Shown: positions 26,140 through 37,269 of the stretch, piece by piece
Layout: each line of letters starts with the position of its first letter
Position numbering within the stretch: the stretch's first letter is position 1
From: Thraustochytrium sp. TN22
Taxonomy: Eukaryota > Sar > Bigyra > Thraustochytrida > Thraustochytriidae
Assembly: GCA_013306675.1 (NCBI GenBank)
Contig: JABLUY010000072.1
Location: 62,001-126,000 of the forward strand
Direction: 5' to 3'
DNA length: 64,000 bases
The notes under the pieces: generated by a model
Told to the model about the DNA's origin: nothing
Seen by the model: only the letters and a program-made list of their open reading frames with translations
The model's database searches: none
Program-made: the position numbers and the translations under genes

Positions 26140-26780
26140 GCTCGCTGGTCCGCGGCGAGGCCCGCTTGCGATGCCGTGCTGCTGCGCGCGCGGTGCCGCG
26201 CGCGGTGCCGCTGCGTGCACGCCGTGCAGCCGCCGCGCGCGCCGTGCAGCTGCCGCACGCCGCGACTTGGACTGCGTCGCTCGCTGCCTCTGCTCTGCTT
26301 GGCTCTCTCTCAGCTGCGCCCAACCACCGCGACTCGCCGTTAGGTCCACGGCCCTGTAGCCAAGGCAGCCTCAGGCTGGGCAGGCAGCGACCTGACCTAA
26401 CGGTGGCGATCGTGCCGCGCTGCGCCATGCCCATGCGGCGACTTGACAGCGAAGAGCGAGCAGCACACAGAGCCGCGAAGCCGACATTTCCACATGCAGT
26501 GCGGCCGGCTCAAGAGTCGATCGAAAGTTGAGATCGGGTGCGTGGATGACGCGCGACTCGCCTCACCTCGACAGCTCGCTCTCTGCGAATGAGCGCTGCT
26601 TGCGCGTTGCGTAAAGACGATGAGATCAGAGGCAGCGCATGCGTAGCGCCCTCTTCGCATCAGAGACCAGATGAGCCTTGAGCAAAAGGTCAGTTGCGAC
26701 ACGGCGGCGAGGCAGATACGAGCGTCGTGTCAGGCAGCGAGCCAGAATTGCCCGCAGGCGCAAAAGCTGATGAGTGATGC

Positions 26781-27114
26781 TTTCGCGAGAGAGACGAGGC
26801 CAGAAGCAGCGCGCCATGCAAAGGTATTACATGGATCAGGAGGCCACGAGCTGAAGGCGGGAAAAGGACGTAGGAAAGAAAGGGCAAGGGCACTACTGCC
26901 AGCGAGCCAGGCAATTCCTCGAGAGCTAAGGTTTCGTCAAAGAGACGGGGCCATGAGCAGGCGTCAGAGAGATGCAGGCAAGAGCAGCGCCGATCAAGGA
27001 TGAATAGCGTTGGATACCACTCTTGGAGAAAGGGATCGAGGGCAACCATGCTAGCCCGCCAGCTAAAGCCATGGAGCGAAGCTTTCGCAAAGGAGACGAG
27101 GCCAGGAGCAGCGC
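26781..27114. repeat. Degenerate dispersed repeats
   Basis: The motif gctttcgc-aaggagacgagg followed by ccaggagcagcgc recurs with changes at about 26780-26813, 26931-26963 and 27081-27114, with irregular spacing of about 150 bp. A gtgcacgcatgcgtgaaag / gcccgcacgcatgaaaag pair lies just beyond. It looks like an old, decayed minisatellite. Confidence 0.55.
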
Positions 27115-30100
27115 GGGGCAAATGGAAATAGCCCAGGAGTGCCCGCACGCATGAAAAGCATCGAAACCAAGGATAAGAGCGATAGGAGCCGCCGAGGAGC
27201 AAGAAAGGATGGTCCACGAGTGCACGCATGCGTGAAAGGCCTTGAGGAAAAGGACACGAGCCACACTCGCAGCGAGGCAGGCAGCTTCACAAGGGTACGG
27301 GCGAAGGTGCCGCTTGATAGTACCAGAACTTTGACAGACGCCGGCCAGTCGTGCCAGGGACGATTCTTGAGAGGTCCGAGAAGAAGTTGGGCACCTGAGC
27401 AAGAAATCAACCCTTGGAGCGCGCTGGGGCCAGATCGCCATGCTCGGGGAGTGTGACCTGCCATTTGTCTCTGCTCGGACTGGACCCAGCCATCCTTTGC
27501 CGCCCCCGCCCCCCCCTCCCCACGCGCCCGCCCTCCACAAGCCTCTCTCATCTGCCGCCTCTGCTACCGTTGCGGAAGGTGCGCCTGCCGGCCGACTCAG
27601 CAGAAGGCGGCCTGGCCAATCATCAGCACTGCACTGCAGTCTGCAGCAGCCTGAGCCTGCTTGGAGGGAGGTCAACCGTCAACAGCTCAAGCTGACTACG
27701 CGCCGCCACCGCGCGGCGCCCGCAGTGCGCGTCCTTGTTTCCTCTACTCGGTGCGGTGCACGCTCAAGACTTAGTTTCCGCAAGTGAAGAGAGAGCACAG
27801 GCTCGCGGCCCCAGTCTGACCGCGGCGGCCTTCGGCCCGGCGGTGGGCCTTCGCCGCCGGCCCGCCGGATCTCGCCAGACGAGGCAGCCGGAGCCCGGTG
27901 GCCGGCAACGCGGCAGCGCGGCAGCGCGGCCCGGCCACACGTCTGTGCCTGGCAGGCCATGGCAGGCTGGCGCTGGGCGCTGTCTCGCTGTCTAGCGGAC
28001 ACAGCTGGCAGGTCCGAAGTCGGCAGGCAGGCAGGCAGGCCGGGGGCCCGGGGCCCGGGCCCACTTCTGTTGGAGGGCGCTGCACGAGGCTCCGAGCCAC
28101 GGGCGGTGGCTTGCGCTGGCGTGCGCGCGCAAGCACGTCACCACGGCTGCAGCAACGGCCGCGCGCACTCGAGCCCGGCGCGCCTCGCAGTCAGCTCGCC
28201 GCGGCGCACCTCGCAGGCCGTGGCTCAGCAAGCTTGATCCGAGCCTGGATCTGGCTCAGCCCGTCCGACTCGTCGCTCTGCCAGTGGCGGTTAGGAAGCA
28301 CCGCTGGCGCGACCAGAGCCTGCAGTGCCAGGGAAGCGCCGCGCGTCGCGAGCGGGACAGAGCCTTGCTGGCTCGAAAGCGAAGCATTGCTTTGCTCGCC
28401 CTTGCAAGGCTTGCCTCGCCCCGAAGCAGGAGCTGCAGGACCGCCACGCCACGCCAGGAGGCCTCCCGGCGCCGGCTCGACTGGGCGCACTCGCCGTCAG
28501 CAGTGCTTGCGCTGGATTCGAAGGTAATATCCGCGTGGCGCGCGCAGGATCCTAACTGCCTGAGGCTCGCCTTGCTGCCAGCAAGAACGAGTGCCGAGCG
28601 CTCGCAGCGCCTCACATCGCCTCGCAGGCTCGCAGCGCCGCGCAAGCAACGCCTGACACCGCCGCCGCGCTCTCTGCTCAGCCTGCCGCGCCTCGATTGC
28701 CTCGCCTCGCAGGCTGCCGCGCACACTAACGGCCGTCGCGCTGCCGCGCACGGCCCCCTCTTCCCAATCAGCCCCCGCGCCGCGCCGCGCCGGCCGCTTC
28801 CCGCCCTCCCTCCTTCGGCGCAGCCGCTGCGGGCGGCGCGGCGCTGCGCGGCGCGGCGCTGCGCGGCGCGGCGCAGGCCGCCGCGCGCTCCGCTCCTGCG
28901 CCGCGCGCTTCGATCCCCAGTCTCTGCTCGCTCCGCGCGGCCACGATCCAACTGGCGGTTTGCCGCCTCGGCTCGCTGTCAAGCAGCGCTACGCTCGGCC
29001 TCGTCACGCCGCCGCTCCTGGAACCGCGCGCCGCGAGTGGGGGCGGGCGCGACGAGGGGGGGGGGCGGCCGGCGGCCGCCCGCACGCCGCGCCGCGCCGC
29101 GCCGCGCGGCGGCGGCGCCGAGCGCGCGCGCGCCGCCGCCAGCCGCGCGCCAGCCAGCCTCGGCGCGAGGCGGGGGGCGGCCTGGGCGCGGGCGCTGGGC
29201 TTGCGGTTCTGGAGAGAACGCGCGCGCAAATTCGTCCCACTTGCTCGCGTCCCAGCGACTCTGCGCAACCCCCCCGGGGCGGCGGCGCAGAGGGGCGGCC
29301 CCTCCGCCAGGGGGGGGCACCGAGGTCCCAGTGACGCCCCCCCCTCCCCCCACTGTGGCGCGCGCCCTCCCATGGACACTTCGAAAACGCCGATCATGCA
29401 CGTCAAGTTTCAAAGTAAGGGGCCTGGGAGGCCCCGGTTCCAAGGCGCTGTGGGGGAGACGTCAAGGCGGCGCGTAGAGATCCGACAGGGGGCGACACCC
29501 AGAGGGGGGGGCGGCAGGCGATGTTCTGGTTTGCGGAACCAGCTGCGGGGTCAGAGGGCGCCGGAGGGGGGCAATCCAACCGCGGCCCCCTCGGAGGAAC
29601 TTTGGGTCCCACACCCGCCCCGCATCACCATAACGGCCCAACCCCAGCTCGGGATCCTCGCGCGCCCTCCTTTCCCCTCTCGCCACTGCCCCCCAGCTCC
29701 CAGCCTATCTCCTTCACCACCGAGAATCTCGCCGAAATCCTCAGAGGCGGGCTCACCCCTCCCTTCTCGGGCCTATCCACAGCTGATTCTCGACGAAGCG
29801 GGGACCGGAACCACCGGCGCCCCTGACGCCACTGGGGATGCGTGCGGGCGGGCTGCGGGAGTGACGGCCGCGAAGAGGGCCCCGCGCCCCCCCAGCCCAG
29901 CGCGCGCAGGAGGGGCAGAGGCGCCCCGCAGCGCGCGGAAATTCAAATCGCAGCGGCCTCCTGCTCGCCGCGCGCCGGCTGCGTCAGGCAGGCAGCCAAG
30001 CCCGGCGGCGCTGGCGCTGGCGCTGGCGCTCTCGCCCTCGCCCGCTCGTACGCGCGCCCAACCGCCCGCGCGCCCGCGCCCGCCCGCGCGCGCGCCCGCG

Positions 30101-30407
30101 GCGGCGGCGGCGGCCCGCGCTCTCTCTCGCGCCCGCGCGCGTCGAGGCTCCCTCCGTCCGCATCCGGGCCGGGCCTTCATCATCATCCATTCAACCATCC
30201 CGCCATTCGCTCATCCAAACTCCTCTCTCCATCCAGCTCACGGCTGCGCGGCAGGCGTGCCGGCAGGCGTGCGCGGCGCGCCCCGGCCTCGTCTCTCCGC
30301 CGCGAGCGCGCGGCGCGGCGCGGCGCGGCGCGGCCTGGCGCGCGCGGCGGCGCTGACGCGCGGCGCGGCGGCGCGGCGGCGGGCGGCAGGCGGGCCGGCG
30401 GCCAACA

Positions 30408-30430
30408 GGCGGGCAGGCAGGCAGGCAGGC
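30408..30430 (+). repeat. GGCA repeat upstream of the cyclin gene
   Basis: A gggcaggcaggcaggcaggc run on the sense strand about 390 bp upstream of the ATG, inside a GC-rich leader or promoter region. Confidence 0.8.
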
Positions 30431-30820
30431 TAGCTAGCCAACCTCGCTCGCCCTCCTCCCGGCCTCCAAGCCTGCCTGGCGGCCTGCGGAGCGAGCAAAG
30501 GCCGCCCGGCCGGCGCGGCGCGGCGCGGCGCGGCGCGGCGGCGCGCGGCGGTCCGGCGCGCGCGGCGGCGCGGCGCACATGCTGAGACCGGCGGCGTAGG
30601 GCAGCGAGCGTAAGGACCCGGCGGCCCGCGGCGGTGGCTGCCCTGCCCCCCCCCCCGCGCAGCGGCGGCGGCGGCGGCGGCTACGGCAGGCAGGAAGGCA
30701 ACGTTTGGGAGCTCGCGGCGGCGCGCGGCAGCCGGCCAGCGCGCTCGCGCGCGCGCGGCGCGCGGCGCGCGGGGCGCGGCGCGCGGGGCGCGGCGCGGCG
30801 CGGGAGAGGGGCGCCGGGCG

Positions 30821-33634
30821 ATGAGCAGTGGAGCGAGACGGCAGGCCGCAACCAGGAAGCGCAGCTCGCCGCCGCGCGGCGGCGCCACCGCGGCCGCGCG
30901 GCCTGTCACGCGGCGCCAGCGCCGCGTCGCCGAGGCGTGCTCCTCGGCGGGCACCACGGCGCCACCCTGCTCGGCGTCGCCCTCGGCGCCGCCTGCGCCG
31001 AGGCTCGTCGCTAGCGCGCGTGGCGCGCCTTCGGGTGCCGCCAGCCACAGCGGCACCAGCAACGCCAGCGCCAGCGCCAGCAGCAGAAAGAAGACCAAAA
31101 TGATGGCCCAGGCCGCCGGCGCCTCGCGTGGCGATGCGCGCTGGACGCCCGCCGCGCTGCTCGGCAACGGCCACGCCAAGTCGCGCGCGCCCGCCTTTGT
31201 GGACGGGCCTGCGACTGGACGCGTGGCGCTCAGCTCGCTGCCGCACCAAGAGGACTCCAACATGCCGCCCGAGGCCGATTCCTCGCGCGACTCGGCCGTC
31301 TCGCAGATCATGGAGCTCATGGCGGGCTCCTCGGAAGAGAATCCGGACGCCTCCAACTCCTCCTGGCAATCCACCAGCACCAACGACCTCATCGCCGAGC
31401 TGCTGGCCAAGGGCCCGCGCGCGCACGCCAAGATGCGCAGCGTCGCCGAAGTCCTCAAGGCCGGCAACGTGCACAACTGTTCTCCGGACACCGTCGTGGC
31501 CATTATCCAGGCTGCCAGCAAGGCCGCTGCCGCTGCAGAAGTCAAGGCTGGCGCGCGCAACGGCGCGCGGCCCACCAGCTCCATCGCCGCCACGGCGCTA
31601 GCGCCGCAACCCCGCGCGCCAGCAGCGCCGCCGCCGCCTCCGCCTCCGGCAGCGGCGGCGGCAGCCTCGGCAGCGGCGCCGCCAGCTCCCGAGGCCCAGT
31701 CGCAGCAACGCAAGCGCAAGGAGCGCAGCAGCGTGGCGCCCGACGTCTCCACGCTGTCCACGCGCGCCACCACGCCCAAGCGCCGTCGCGACAGGGTCAC
31801 GGTCGCCACGCACGACCTCATCGGCGTGCACCGCTTTGTCAACGAGCCGGTGCTCGAGCTCGGCGAGGGCGTCGTCGTCACCATGCGCCGCCGTGAGCAG
31901 CACAACCGGCCCGACGTTGCGTATCTGGAGAACCAGCGCCACCTCACGCGCGACATGCGCGCCACGCTCTTCGACTGGATGTTCGAGGTCGGCCAGGAGT
32001 TCGTGCTCAACCGCGAGTCCCTGCACACCGCGCTCACCTTCGTCGACCGCTACCTCTCGCGCGAGCACAATGTGCAGCGCCGCAAGCTCCAGCTCGTCGG
32101 CGTCACGGCGCTCTGGCTTGCAGCCAAGAGCAAGGAGGTCTATCCGCCGCGCGCGCGCGAGTTTGCCTACACCACGGACCGCGCCTACGAGGTCACCGAC
32201 ATGGTCAGCATGGAGACCGACATGCTCTCCAAGCTCGACTGGGTCCTCGACCCCGTCACCCCTTACGCCTGGGTCGACTTTTATCTGCATGAGCTCTTCC
32301 CCGCCGTCTTGCCTTTGCGTGACGGCGCGGACCAGGCCGGCAACGCTGCCGGCGCGCAGCAGCCCTCGGCGCGCAAGCTGCGCTCGCGGACCCGCTCCGC
32401 CAGCGCTCACGCGGGCTCTGACCGCCACTCGCACCACCAGGCGCCCTCTGCGCGCGCGCGCGCCGGCTTGGAACCGGCGCGCTCCGCGCGCGGGGGCGCC
32501 TCCTCGCACTACCACGCCCACCGCGTCCCCGCGGCGGTCGCGGGCCCTCCGTCCTCCTCCTCGTCCTCGTCCTCCTCCTCGGTCGACGGCTTTGCGCCGC
32601 TCGTGTCTCCGCGCGGCGCCGCCATGGTCACCGAGACCCAGCGCGAGCGCGACGCCCGCGTAGACGCCTGGATGGCGCCCACCGGCGCGCCCATGGACGT
32701 CATCTCGCGCATCATGGAGGTCCTGGACGCCGCCCTCCTCGACATCAACGCACTGCACTTCCTGCCCTCGGTCTTGGCGGCCACGGCGGTCATGCACGTG
32801 CTGGAGGAAACGCACATGCTCGACGCAGCGCGCATCGAAGCCGTTACGCGCTACTCTGTCGGCGAGCTCACCATGTGCAGGGAGTGGATGGCCTTTGCCT
32901 TTGATCTGCCGCGCAACGAGCACCCGCAGCACCCCAAGATCAGGCACATCCGCGTCTTTTATGAGGAGCGCGACCTGCACTGTATCCAGCGCCACAACAA
33001 GGAGGCCCTCGAAACCTACAACCGCAACGCGCCCAATTATGACATCATGGCCGTCGCCGCCGCCAGTGCCCCGCTTTCCAGCGCGCAGTGGCATCATCAC
33101 ACTGGCATGGGTGCCGACGACCAGCGCGGCCCGCTCGACGCTGTCGAGAACAGCCTCGACAACGCCGACGTATCCGTGTCCATGTCCATGTATCGCGGCG
33201 ACACCTCCTACGTGCCGCCCACGCCGCTCCAGGAAATGCAAATGCGTGCGCGCGCCGGCGTCGCCGACGTCGTCGCCGACCCGCAGCCCGCCGCGCGTCC
33301 TGCCACGGCCGACGCCTGCAACGCGTCCTTCGCCTCGCTCGACTCGGGCAGCGGAGACACGCGCCACGGCACCACGGACGAGTTCCCGCTCTCCGCAGTG
33401 CAGGAGGCCTCCGACGAGATGGAAGAGGACGAACCTGCTGACTGCGCCTCGCAGCGCCGCTCTTCGCGCCGCCGCTACCACGGGTCTTTCGACTCCTCCT
33501 CCAACCAGTACCACCAGCACGACGACGAGATCGACCGCGACCGCGACCAGGAAAATGAGGGGGACGGCGACGAGGACGACGACGACGACAACGACGACAT
33601 TCTCATCAATCTCGAGTCGAACGAGACCTTGTGA
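30821..33634 (+). CDS. Cyclin, E/A/B-type, with a large insert between the two cyclin boxes
   Basis: This 937-residue protein should activate a cyclin-dependent kinase in the nucleus. The N-terminal cyclin box spans about residues 365-495, with MRATLFDWMFEVGQEF, LHTALTFVDRYLS, LVGVTALWLAAKSKEVYPP and FAYTTDRAYEVTDMVSME. The YPP...FAY..D order is most like cyclin E. The second box is at about 625-700 (VLDAALLDINALHFLPSVLA, ELTMCREWMAFAF). Between the boxes is a disordered insert of some 130 residues rich in Ser, Arg and His, which is unusual because the two folds normally pack directly together. The first 360 residues and the acidic C-terminus are low complexity, with Ala/Pro runs and a basic TPKRRRDR that could be a nuclear signal. 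The ATG at 30821 is the first in frame after a GC-rich leader. Confidence 0.9.
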   Translation: MSSGARRQAATRKRSSPPRGGATAAARPVTRRQRRVAEACSSAGTTAPPCSASPSAPPAPRLVASARGAPSGAASHSGTSNASASASSRKKTKMMAQAAGASRGDARWTPAALLGNGHAKSRAPAFVDGPATGRVALSSLPHQEDSNMPPEADSSRDSAVSQIMELMAGSSEENPDASNSSWQSTSTNDLIAELLAKGPRAHAKMRSVAEVLKAGNVHNCSPDTVVAIIQAASKAAAAAEVKAGARNGARPTSSIAATALAPQPRAPAAPPPPPPPAAAAAASAAAPPAPEAQSQQRKRKERSSVAPDVSTLSTRATTPKRRRDRVTVATHDLIGVHRFVNEPVLELGEGVVVTMRRREQHNRPDVAYLENQRHLTRDMRATLFDWMFEVGQEFVLNRESLHTALTFVDRYLSREHNVQRRKLQLVGVTALWLAAKSKEVYPPRAREFAYTTDRAYEVTDMVSMETDMLSKLDWVLDPVTPYAWVDFYLHELFPAVLPLRDGADQAGNAAGAQQPSARKLRSRTRSASAHAGSDRHSHHQAPSARARAGLEPARSARGGASSHYHAHRVPAAVAGPPSSSSSSSSSSVDGFAPLVSPRGAAMVTETQRERDARVDAWMAPTGAPMDVISRIMEVLDAALLDINALHFLPSVLAATAVMHVLEETHMLDAARIEAVTRYSVGELTMCREWMAFAFDLPRNEHPQHPKIRHIRVFYEERDLHCIQRHNKEALETYNRNAPNYDIMAVAAASAPLSSAQWHHHTGMGADDQRGPLDAVENSLDNADVSVSMSMYRGDTSYVPPTPLQEMQMRARAGVADVVADPQPAARPATADACNASFASLDSGSGDTRHGTTDEFPLSAVQEASDEMEEDEPADCASQRRSSRRRYHGSFDSSSNQYHQHDDEIDRDRDQENEGDGDEDDDDDNDDILINLESNETL

Positions 33635-34297
33635 TGAGACGCCGGCTGGATCCACGCGGTCAGAGCACCTCCATAGAGCTCGCCGTGGTGGGCCCAGCCG
33701 CGCGCTGCCGTTGTGGCCTGCCATCATCTTCGACGTACGTCTTTCTAGCTAGGCTTTTACTACTAAAGCTACACCTCGAAAACCAATCGTTGCATGTTCC
33801 AGTTTCCCAGCAAGCAAGCCAGGGCGGACCAGATGAGCTTGCAAGACATGTGCCAGAGCCAGAGCGAGGCTTGCTGGAGTAAGGCTAGCGAGCAGCTTCG
33901 TTCAGCTGCCAGCAAGCACAGTACGCTTTGGCTAGCGAGCGGCTTCGTTCAGCTGCCAGCAAGCACATTTTAAAAGTTACGCTTTGGAGGAGCGGTCGGT
34001 GACAAGCATTCAGCTCAGGCGCTGAGCAGACACAGACTGTTGAATACTCCATCAGTAAAGTTGCTTGCATCAGGGTTCAGCAGCCAGCAGGAAGGATTCG
34101 CTTTCGAGTGCTTGGCTCAGTACCACGCAGACACAGACAATGCAAGAGGCAGCTTCCTGCAGGCAGCAAGCAGCCGACGCTTTCGAGCGGTGACTGTCCT
34201 TTGGCTCAACACCAAGAAGACAAAGACAATGCCAAAGGTCTTCTACGTTAGCTAAACTACACAAGGGACGGGCTTCACTTGCAATCGCCTACTCACT
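33635..34297. other. Convergent 3' region between cyclin and PRCC genes
   Basis: This 660-bp region of lower GC lies between two stop codons. It contains a 47-bp tandem duplication (33883-33966) and several loose copies of cagcaagca / ctttcgagcg words. It probably holds both 3' UTRs. No gene is seen. Confidence 0.5.
33883..33966. repeat. 47-bp tandem repeat, almost two copies
   Basis: The unit ggctagcgagcagcttcgtt continuing to gccagcaagcac is repeated with one visible mismatch (agcagctt against agcggctt); the second copy lacks the last eleven bases. Confidence 0.9.
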
Positions 34298-35150
34298 TCA
34301 GCGTCGAAGACCATACTTTTGGTTGGTTGCAGCGCGAGCCTGCTTCTCACGCTGCCATGTCTTGTGCAAGTCACTCTCGTTCTCCTGCGCACTGCGAGCC
34401 AGGGAGAGGAGCTGGTGCTTGCGTTTCATGGTGCCGGTCACCGCACGCTGGTCAATCGTCGCGCCTGACGCCATGGCGCGCACAGGGTCCAGGTTGCGCT
34501 CGTCCTCCGCGCGCTCTTTGAGCGACTGCGCGTGCGCCTTGAGCTGACCCGCCGTCACCTCAGCCACCGTTACGGCATTGCCCACGTCCTTGCCCTCACT
34601 CAGCATCTGCTGGATCATGCGGTCCGAGCTGCGCGCGCTCACGGCCGGGCCATCGTCCGCACCCGCCCCTGCGCCCTCCTCCACGTGGTGCGCTGCGGCG
34701 CGCGCCAGCGCCTCCTGCTCCGCGACCCACGCTTGCGGCGGCGCCTGCGGGCCCGCCGCAACCTCGTCCAGCTGCTCCGCGCCCTCGTCCCAGAGCGCGG
34801 CGGACAGCCCTCCCAGGGTCGCCGTTCCCGCCGCTGACTTCTCCTTCTTGTTCGCCTTGCTCATGACGCCCAGCTCTTCGTCCGCGATGGACGCCTCGTC
34901 GCTGTCCACATCCAGGTCCACGGGCGCCTCCAGCAGCGGCAGCCCGCCGCGCGGCGGCTCGCCTCGCCGCCGTCGCCGTCTGCCCTTTTTCGCGCTCTTG
35001 GCGCCTTTGGCGTCCTTGCCGCGAGGCTTGGGCAGGCTCCCCGCCAGCTTCGCCTCGGTGGCCTCTGCGTGCGGCGGCCCCGCCTCCTGCCGCTGCTTCT
35101 CCTGCTGCTCCTCTTGCTGCTGCTTCTGTTGCTTCTGCTGCGGCAGCAGG

Positions 35151-35187
<37 letters not shown>

Positions 35188-35245
35188 CCTGGTCCTCCTC
35201 CTCCTCCTCCTCCGAGGACGAGGCGTACGCCACGACGGCCGCCAT
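34298..35245 (-). CDS. PRCC: PRCC-family protein (mitotic checkpoint/splicing-associated)
   Basis: A 315-residue protein whose last 55 residues match the C-terminal PRCC signature: ATIDQRAVTGTMKRKHQLLS, then LARSAQENESDLHKTWQ and QKYGLRR. Human PRCC interacts with MAD2B and is found with spliceosomal proteins in the nucleus; the conserved C-terminus defines the family from plants to animals. The N-terminus begins MAAVVAYASSSEEEEEEDQD, similar to the short YxSSEEE starts of family members, then a run of ten glutamines, a Lys/Arg-rich stretch (KKGRRRRRRGEPP) likely to be a nuclear signal, and acidic linkers. It diverges from the next gene across 417 bp. Confidence 0.85.
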
Positions 35246-35662
35246 GCCGCCTGCCGGGCCAGCCCGAGGCTCCGCCGCGCGCGGCCGCTGCGCTGCCAGG
35301 CCAGGCCAGGCCAGGAGCAGCGCCGCGCCGCGCCGCCGCGCCGCACGCGCCGCGCGCGCACGGGAGAGGGGCCGCCGCCGCCGGTGGCGGCGCGAGCGGA
35401 GCGGCCTGGCTCAGCGGCGGCGAGCTGACTTGCGCGACTGCTCTGCTTCAGAGCTCCTCAAGCCCGGAGACAGGCAGGCAGGCAGGCAGGCAGACCAGAC
35501 CCTTCTCTCGCCTCGCCCGGCCTCGCTCGCCTTGCTCGCTCGACCTCGCCCCCCCCCTCGCACCCCCGCGAGGCGTGCACGACTGCTGGCGGCCTGGCTC
35601 GCTCGCCCGCGCGCGCAGAGACGCTGGTGGGCGCGGCGGAGTGCGTCAGGAGGACCGGCGTC
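35246..35662. promoter_or_regulatory. Divergent promoter region, PRCC gene and C-terminally anchored protein gene
   Basis: A 417-bp GC-rich spacer between diverging start codons. It has short tandem ccaggccaggccagg units at about 35298-35312, a GGCA run (35471-35493) on the plus strand and a C9 run near 35550. No gene is seen. Confidence 0.4.
35471..35493 (+). repeat. GGCA repeat upstream of the C-terminally anchored protein gene
   Basis: Five to six GGCA units on the sense strand, 170 bp upstream of the ATG at 35663. Confidence 0.85.
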
Positions 35663-36649
35663 ATGTCGCGCGAGGGCCAGGACCTCGGTGACGCCGAGGT
35701 GGCGTGGCAGTCGGTGTGGCGGCTGTGCGCGACGGGCCAGCACGCGGAGCGGCAGGGCGGCGCGCTGCAGAGCCACGTCTCGCTGACGAGGTTCAACATG
35801 GCGCGCCACCGCACCATCTGCAACCTGCAGCCCGGCGAGTACAAGCTCTACATCTTCGTGTACACGGGCGCGCCCAGCGGGGTCAACGACGAGGAGGAGA
35901 TGCAGGCCATGTCGCCCAGCAACGGCCAGCTGCAGACGCAAAACAGCATGCAGAGCCTCGGCCACGATGACGACAGCGCCAGCATCGGTGGTGGCTCTGA
36001 GCGCGGCCTCGGCAGGTCCTCGCGCACGGGCTCCGGCTCGGGCGATATTCTTGGGCACAACCGCCGCCATTCGCTCGGTTTGCGCAATGTGATCAAGCAC
36101 GCCACCTTTGGCAAGATCGGCAAGCACGAGGTCCGCGCGGACTGGGAGCTCTTTGCCTTCCCTGAGAGCCAGGTCAACGACGGCCAGACCACCACGCTCA
36201 AGCGCATCCTGCAACTGTCCGAGGTCGTCAGCGTCGACGACGCCCCTGTGCGCGAGGTTAGCTTCACCATCACGCCGCAGGATGTGCCCTGCCAGGCCTC
36301 CTTCACGCTCTCCTCCACCTCGACGGTCACCTCGCTGCACGTCGCTGCGCAGCTCTACCGGCGCGAGGACCACCCGGTTTCTGACGTCTCCGACGTGCCT
36401 GCTGGAGACTCCGTCGCCGAAGCCCCCCCGCAGGCCGACCCCGAAGGCTTGCCCGACAAGTCTGCACCACCAGTTGATGCGCTGCAGGATCTCCTTCTGG
36501 ACGGCACCGAGCGCTCGCGCGGACTGCTTCTCACGGCGGCCTTCCTCGGCTTCGCCCTTGGCGTCAGCTCCCTGTCCTCCGTCTACATCGTCTTCCTTTT
36601 CATGGTTCTTGGCCTCACCTCGCGTTCGCCCGGCCTCGCTGCCAAATGA
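35663..36649 (+). CDS. C-terminally membrane-anchored protein of unknown function
   Basis: The 328-residue product starts MSREGQDLGDAEVAWQSVW. It has two compact-looking parts: about residues 1-70 (ending QPGEYKLYIFVYTGAP) and about 135-245 (FGKIGKHEVRADWELFAFP ... REVSFTITPQDVPCQASFTL). The second has the alternating pattern of a beta-sandwich. A Ser/Gly linker separates them. The C-terminus carries a hydrophobic hairpin or long anchor (GLLLTAAFLGFALGVSSLSS, VYIVFLFMVLGL) with a short polar end, as in proteins held in the ER or outer mitochondrial membrane by their C-terminus. I do not recognise the family. The ATG at 35663 was chosen over an upstream non-ATG start. Confidence 0.7.
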   Translation: MSREGQDLGDAEVAWQSVWRLCATGQHAERQGGALQSHVSLTRFNMARHRTICNLQPGEYKLYIFVYTGAPSGVNDEEEMQAMSPSNGQLQTQNSMQSLGHDDDSASIGGGSERGLGRSSRTGSGSGDILGHNRRHSLGLRNVIKHATFGKIGKHEVRADWELFAFPESQVNDGQTTTLKRILQLSEVVSVDDAPVREVSFTITPQDVPCQASFTLSSTSTVTSLHVAAQLYRREDHPVSDVSDVPAGDSVAEAPPQADPEGLPDKSAPPVDALQDLLLDGTERSRGLLLTAAFLGFALGVSSLSSVYIVFLFMVLGLTSRSPGLAAK

Positions 36650-37269
36650 AGCGGTCCACGGCCCAAAGTGTAGCGGCATTGCAGTATCCTATCTGAGTGT
36701 GAACAAATGACGATGATGACGATGATGATGATGTCAGGCGCCCATGAAAAATGCCCAAGAACATGCCACGCCCCCCACCATGAGCTAGCTAGAAACGATC
36801 ACTAGCTCATACGCGCTCGCGCGTAGCCGGAGTTCACTGCGTCGGCTCCCACTTGATGTTGTTAGCCATCATGGCCATCATGGGACGATGGGACGGATGG
36901 GGTTCGCCGCTAACGCCGCCCTGCGCAGGTTCGCGCGCAGGCCTGCGCAGTTGCGCCAGAGGGTTCCCTTGTTGCGAACAAGGAGGAGGTGTCCGACGGC
37001 GCTCGAGCATGTCCTAGGCTCGCAAATCCTGAGGGCGAACGCCGAAGTTCGAACACCGAGTGCATCCATAATAGGGCGTCGAGCGCAGAATTCTCTCACG
37101 CACAGGCCGCCGTCTGGCGCCGCATGGCTTGTGACACGGAGGGGCGGCAAGATTACGCGCGCTGGCCGTGTCTGTGCAGTCATCAGAAAGCACGAAGTGC
37201 ACAGACACTTCCAGCGCGCGTGAGTCGGAAGGACCGCCAAAGCAAACAAAATCGAAACATCACTGCAGG
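36650..37269. other. Intergenic region
   Basis: About 620 bp with no recognisable gene. It includes a gatgatgacgatgatgatg run (about 36712-36732) and a short catcatggccatcatggg stretch (36871 onward). It should hold the promoter of the following small gene. Confidence 0.4.

Larger units (their letters stand above)
26140..30820. other. Long region (4.7 kb) without a recognisable gene
   Basis: No reading frame here on either strand shows a domain, a normal amino-acid mix or conserved-looking blocks. The left part (26.4-27.4 kb) is of lower GC and holds degenerate repeats. The part from 27.7 to 30.8 kb is very GC-rich, with oligo-G runs (29058-29067, 29305-29313, 29507-29515) and many CGCGG runs near 30.3-30.8 kb that probably belong to the cyclin promoter and 5' UTR. 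A GGCA run (28022-28041) like those near start codons elsewhere lies in the middle, so an unrecognised transcript or noncoding RNA is possible. Confidence 0.5.

Noticed and set aside
26926-27675. 249-codon minus-strand frame with hydrophobic stretches
   Set aside because: Its internal similarity comes from degenerate DNA repeats; no plausible start context or family match.
28284-29477. 397-codon plus-strand frame in the long empty region
   Set aside because: Arg/Ala/Ser-rich throughout, with no domain or periodic conservation, as expected from GC-rich noncoding DNA.
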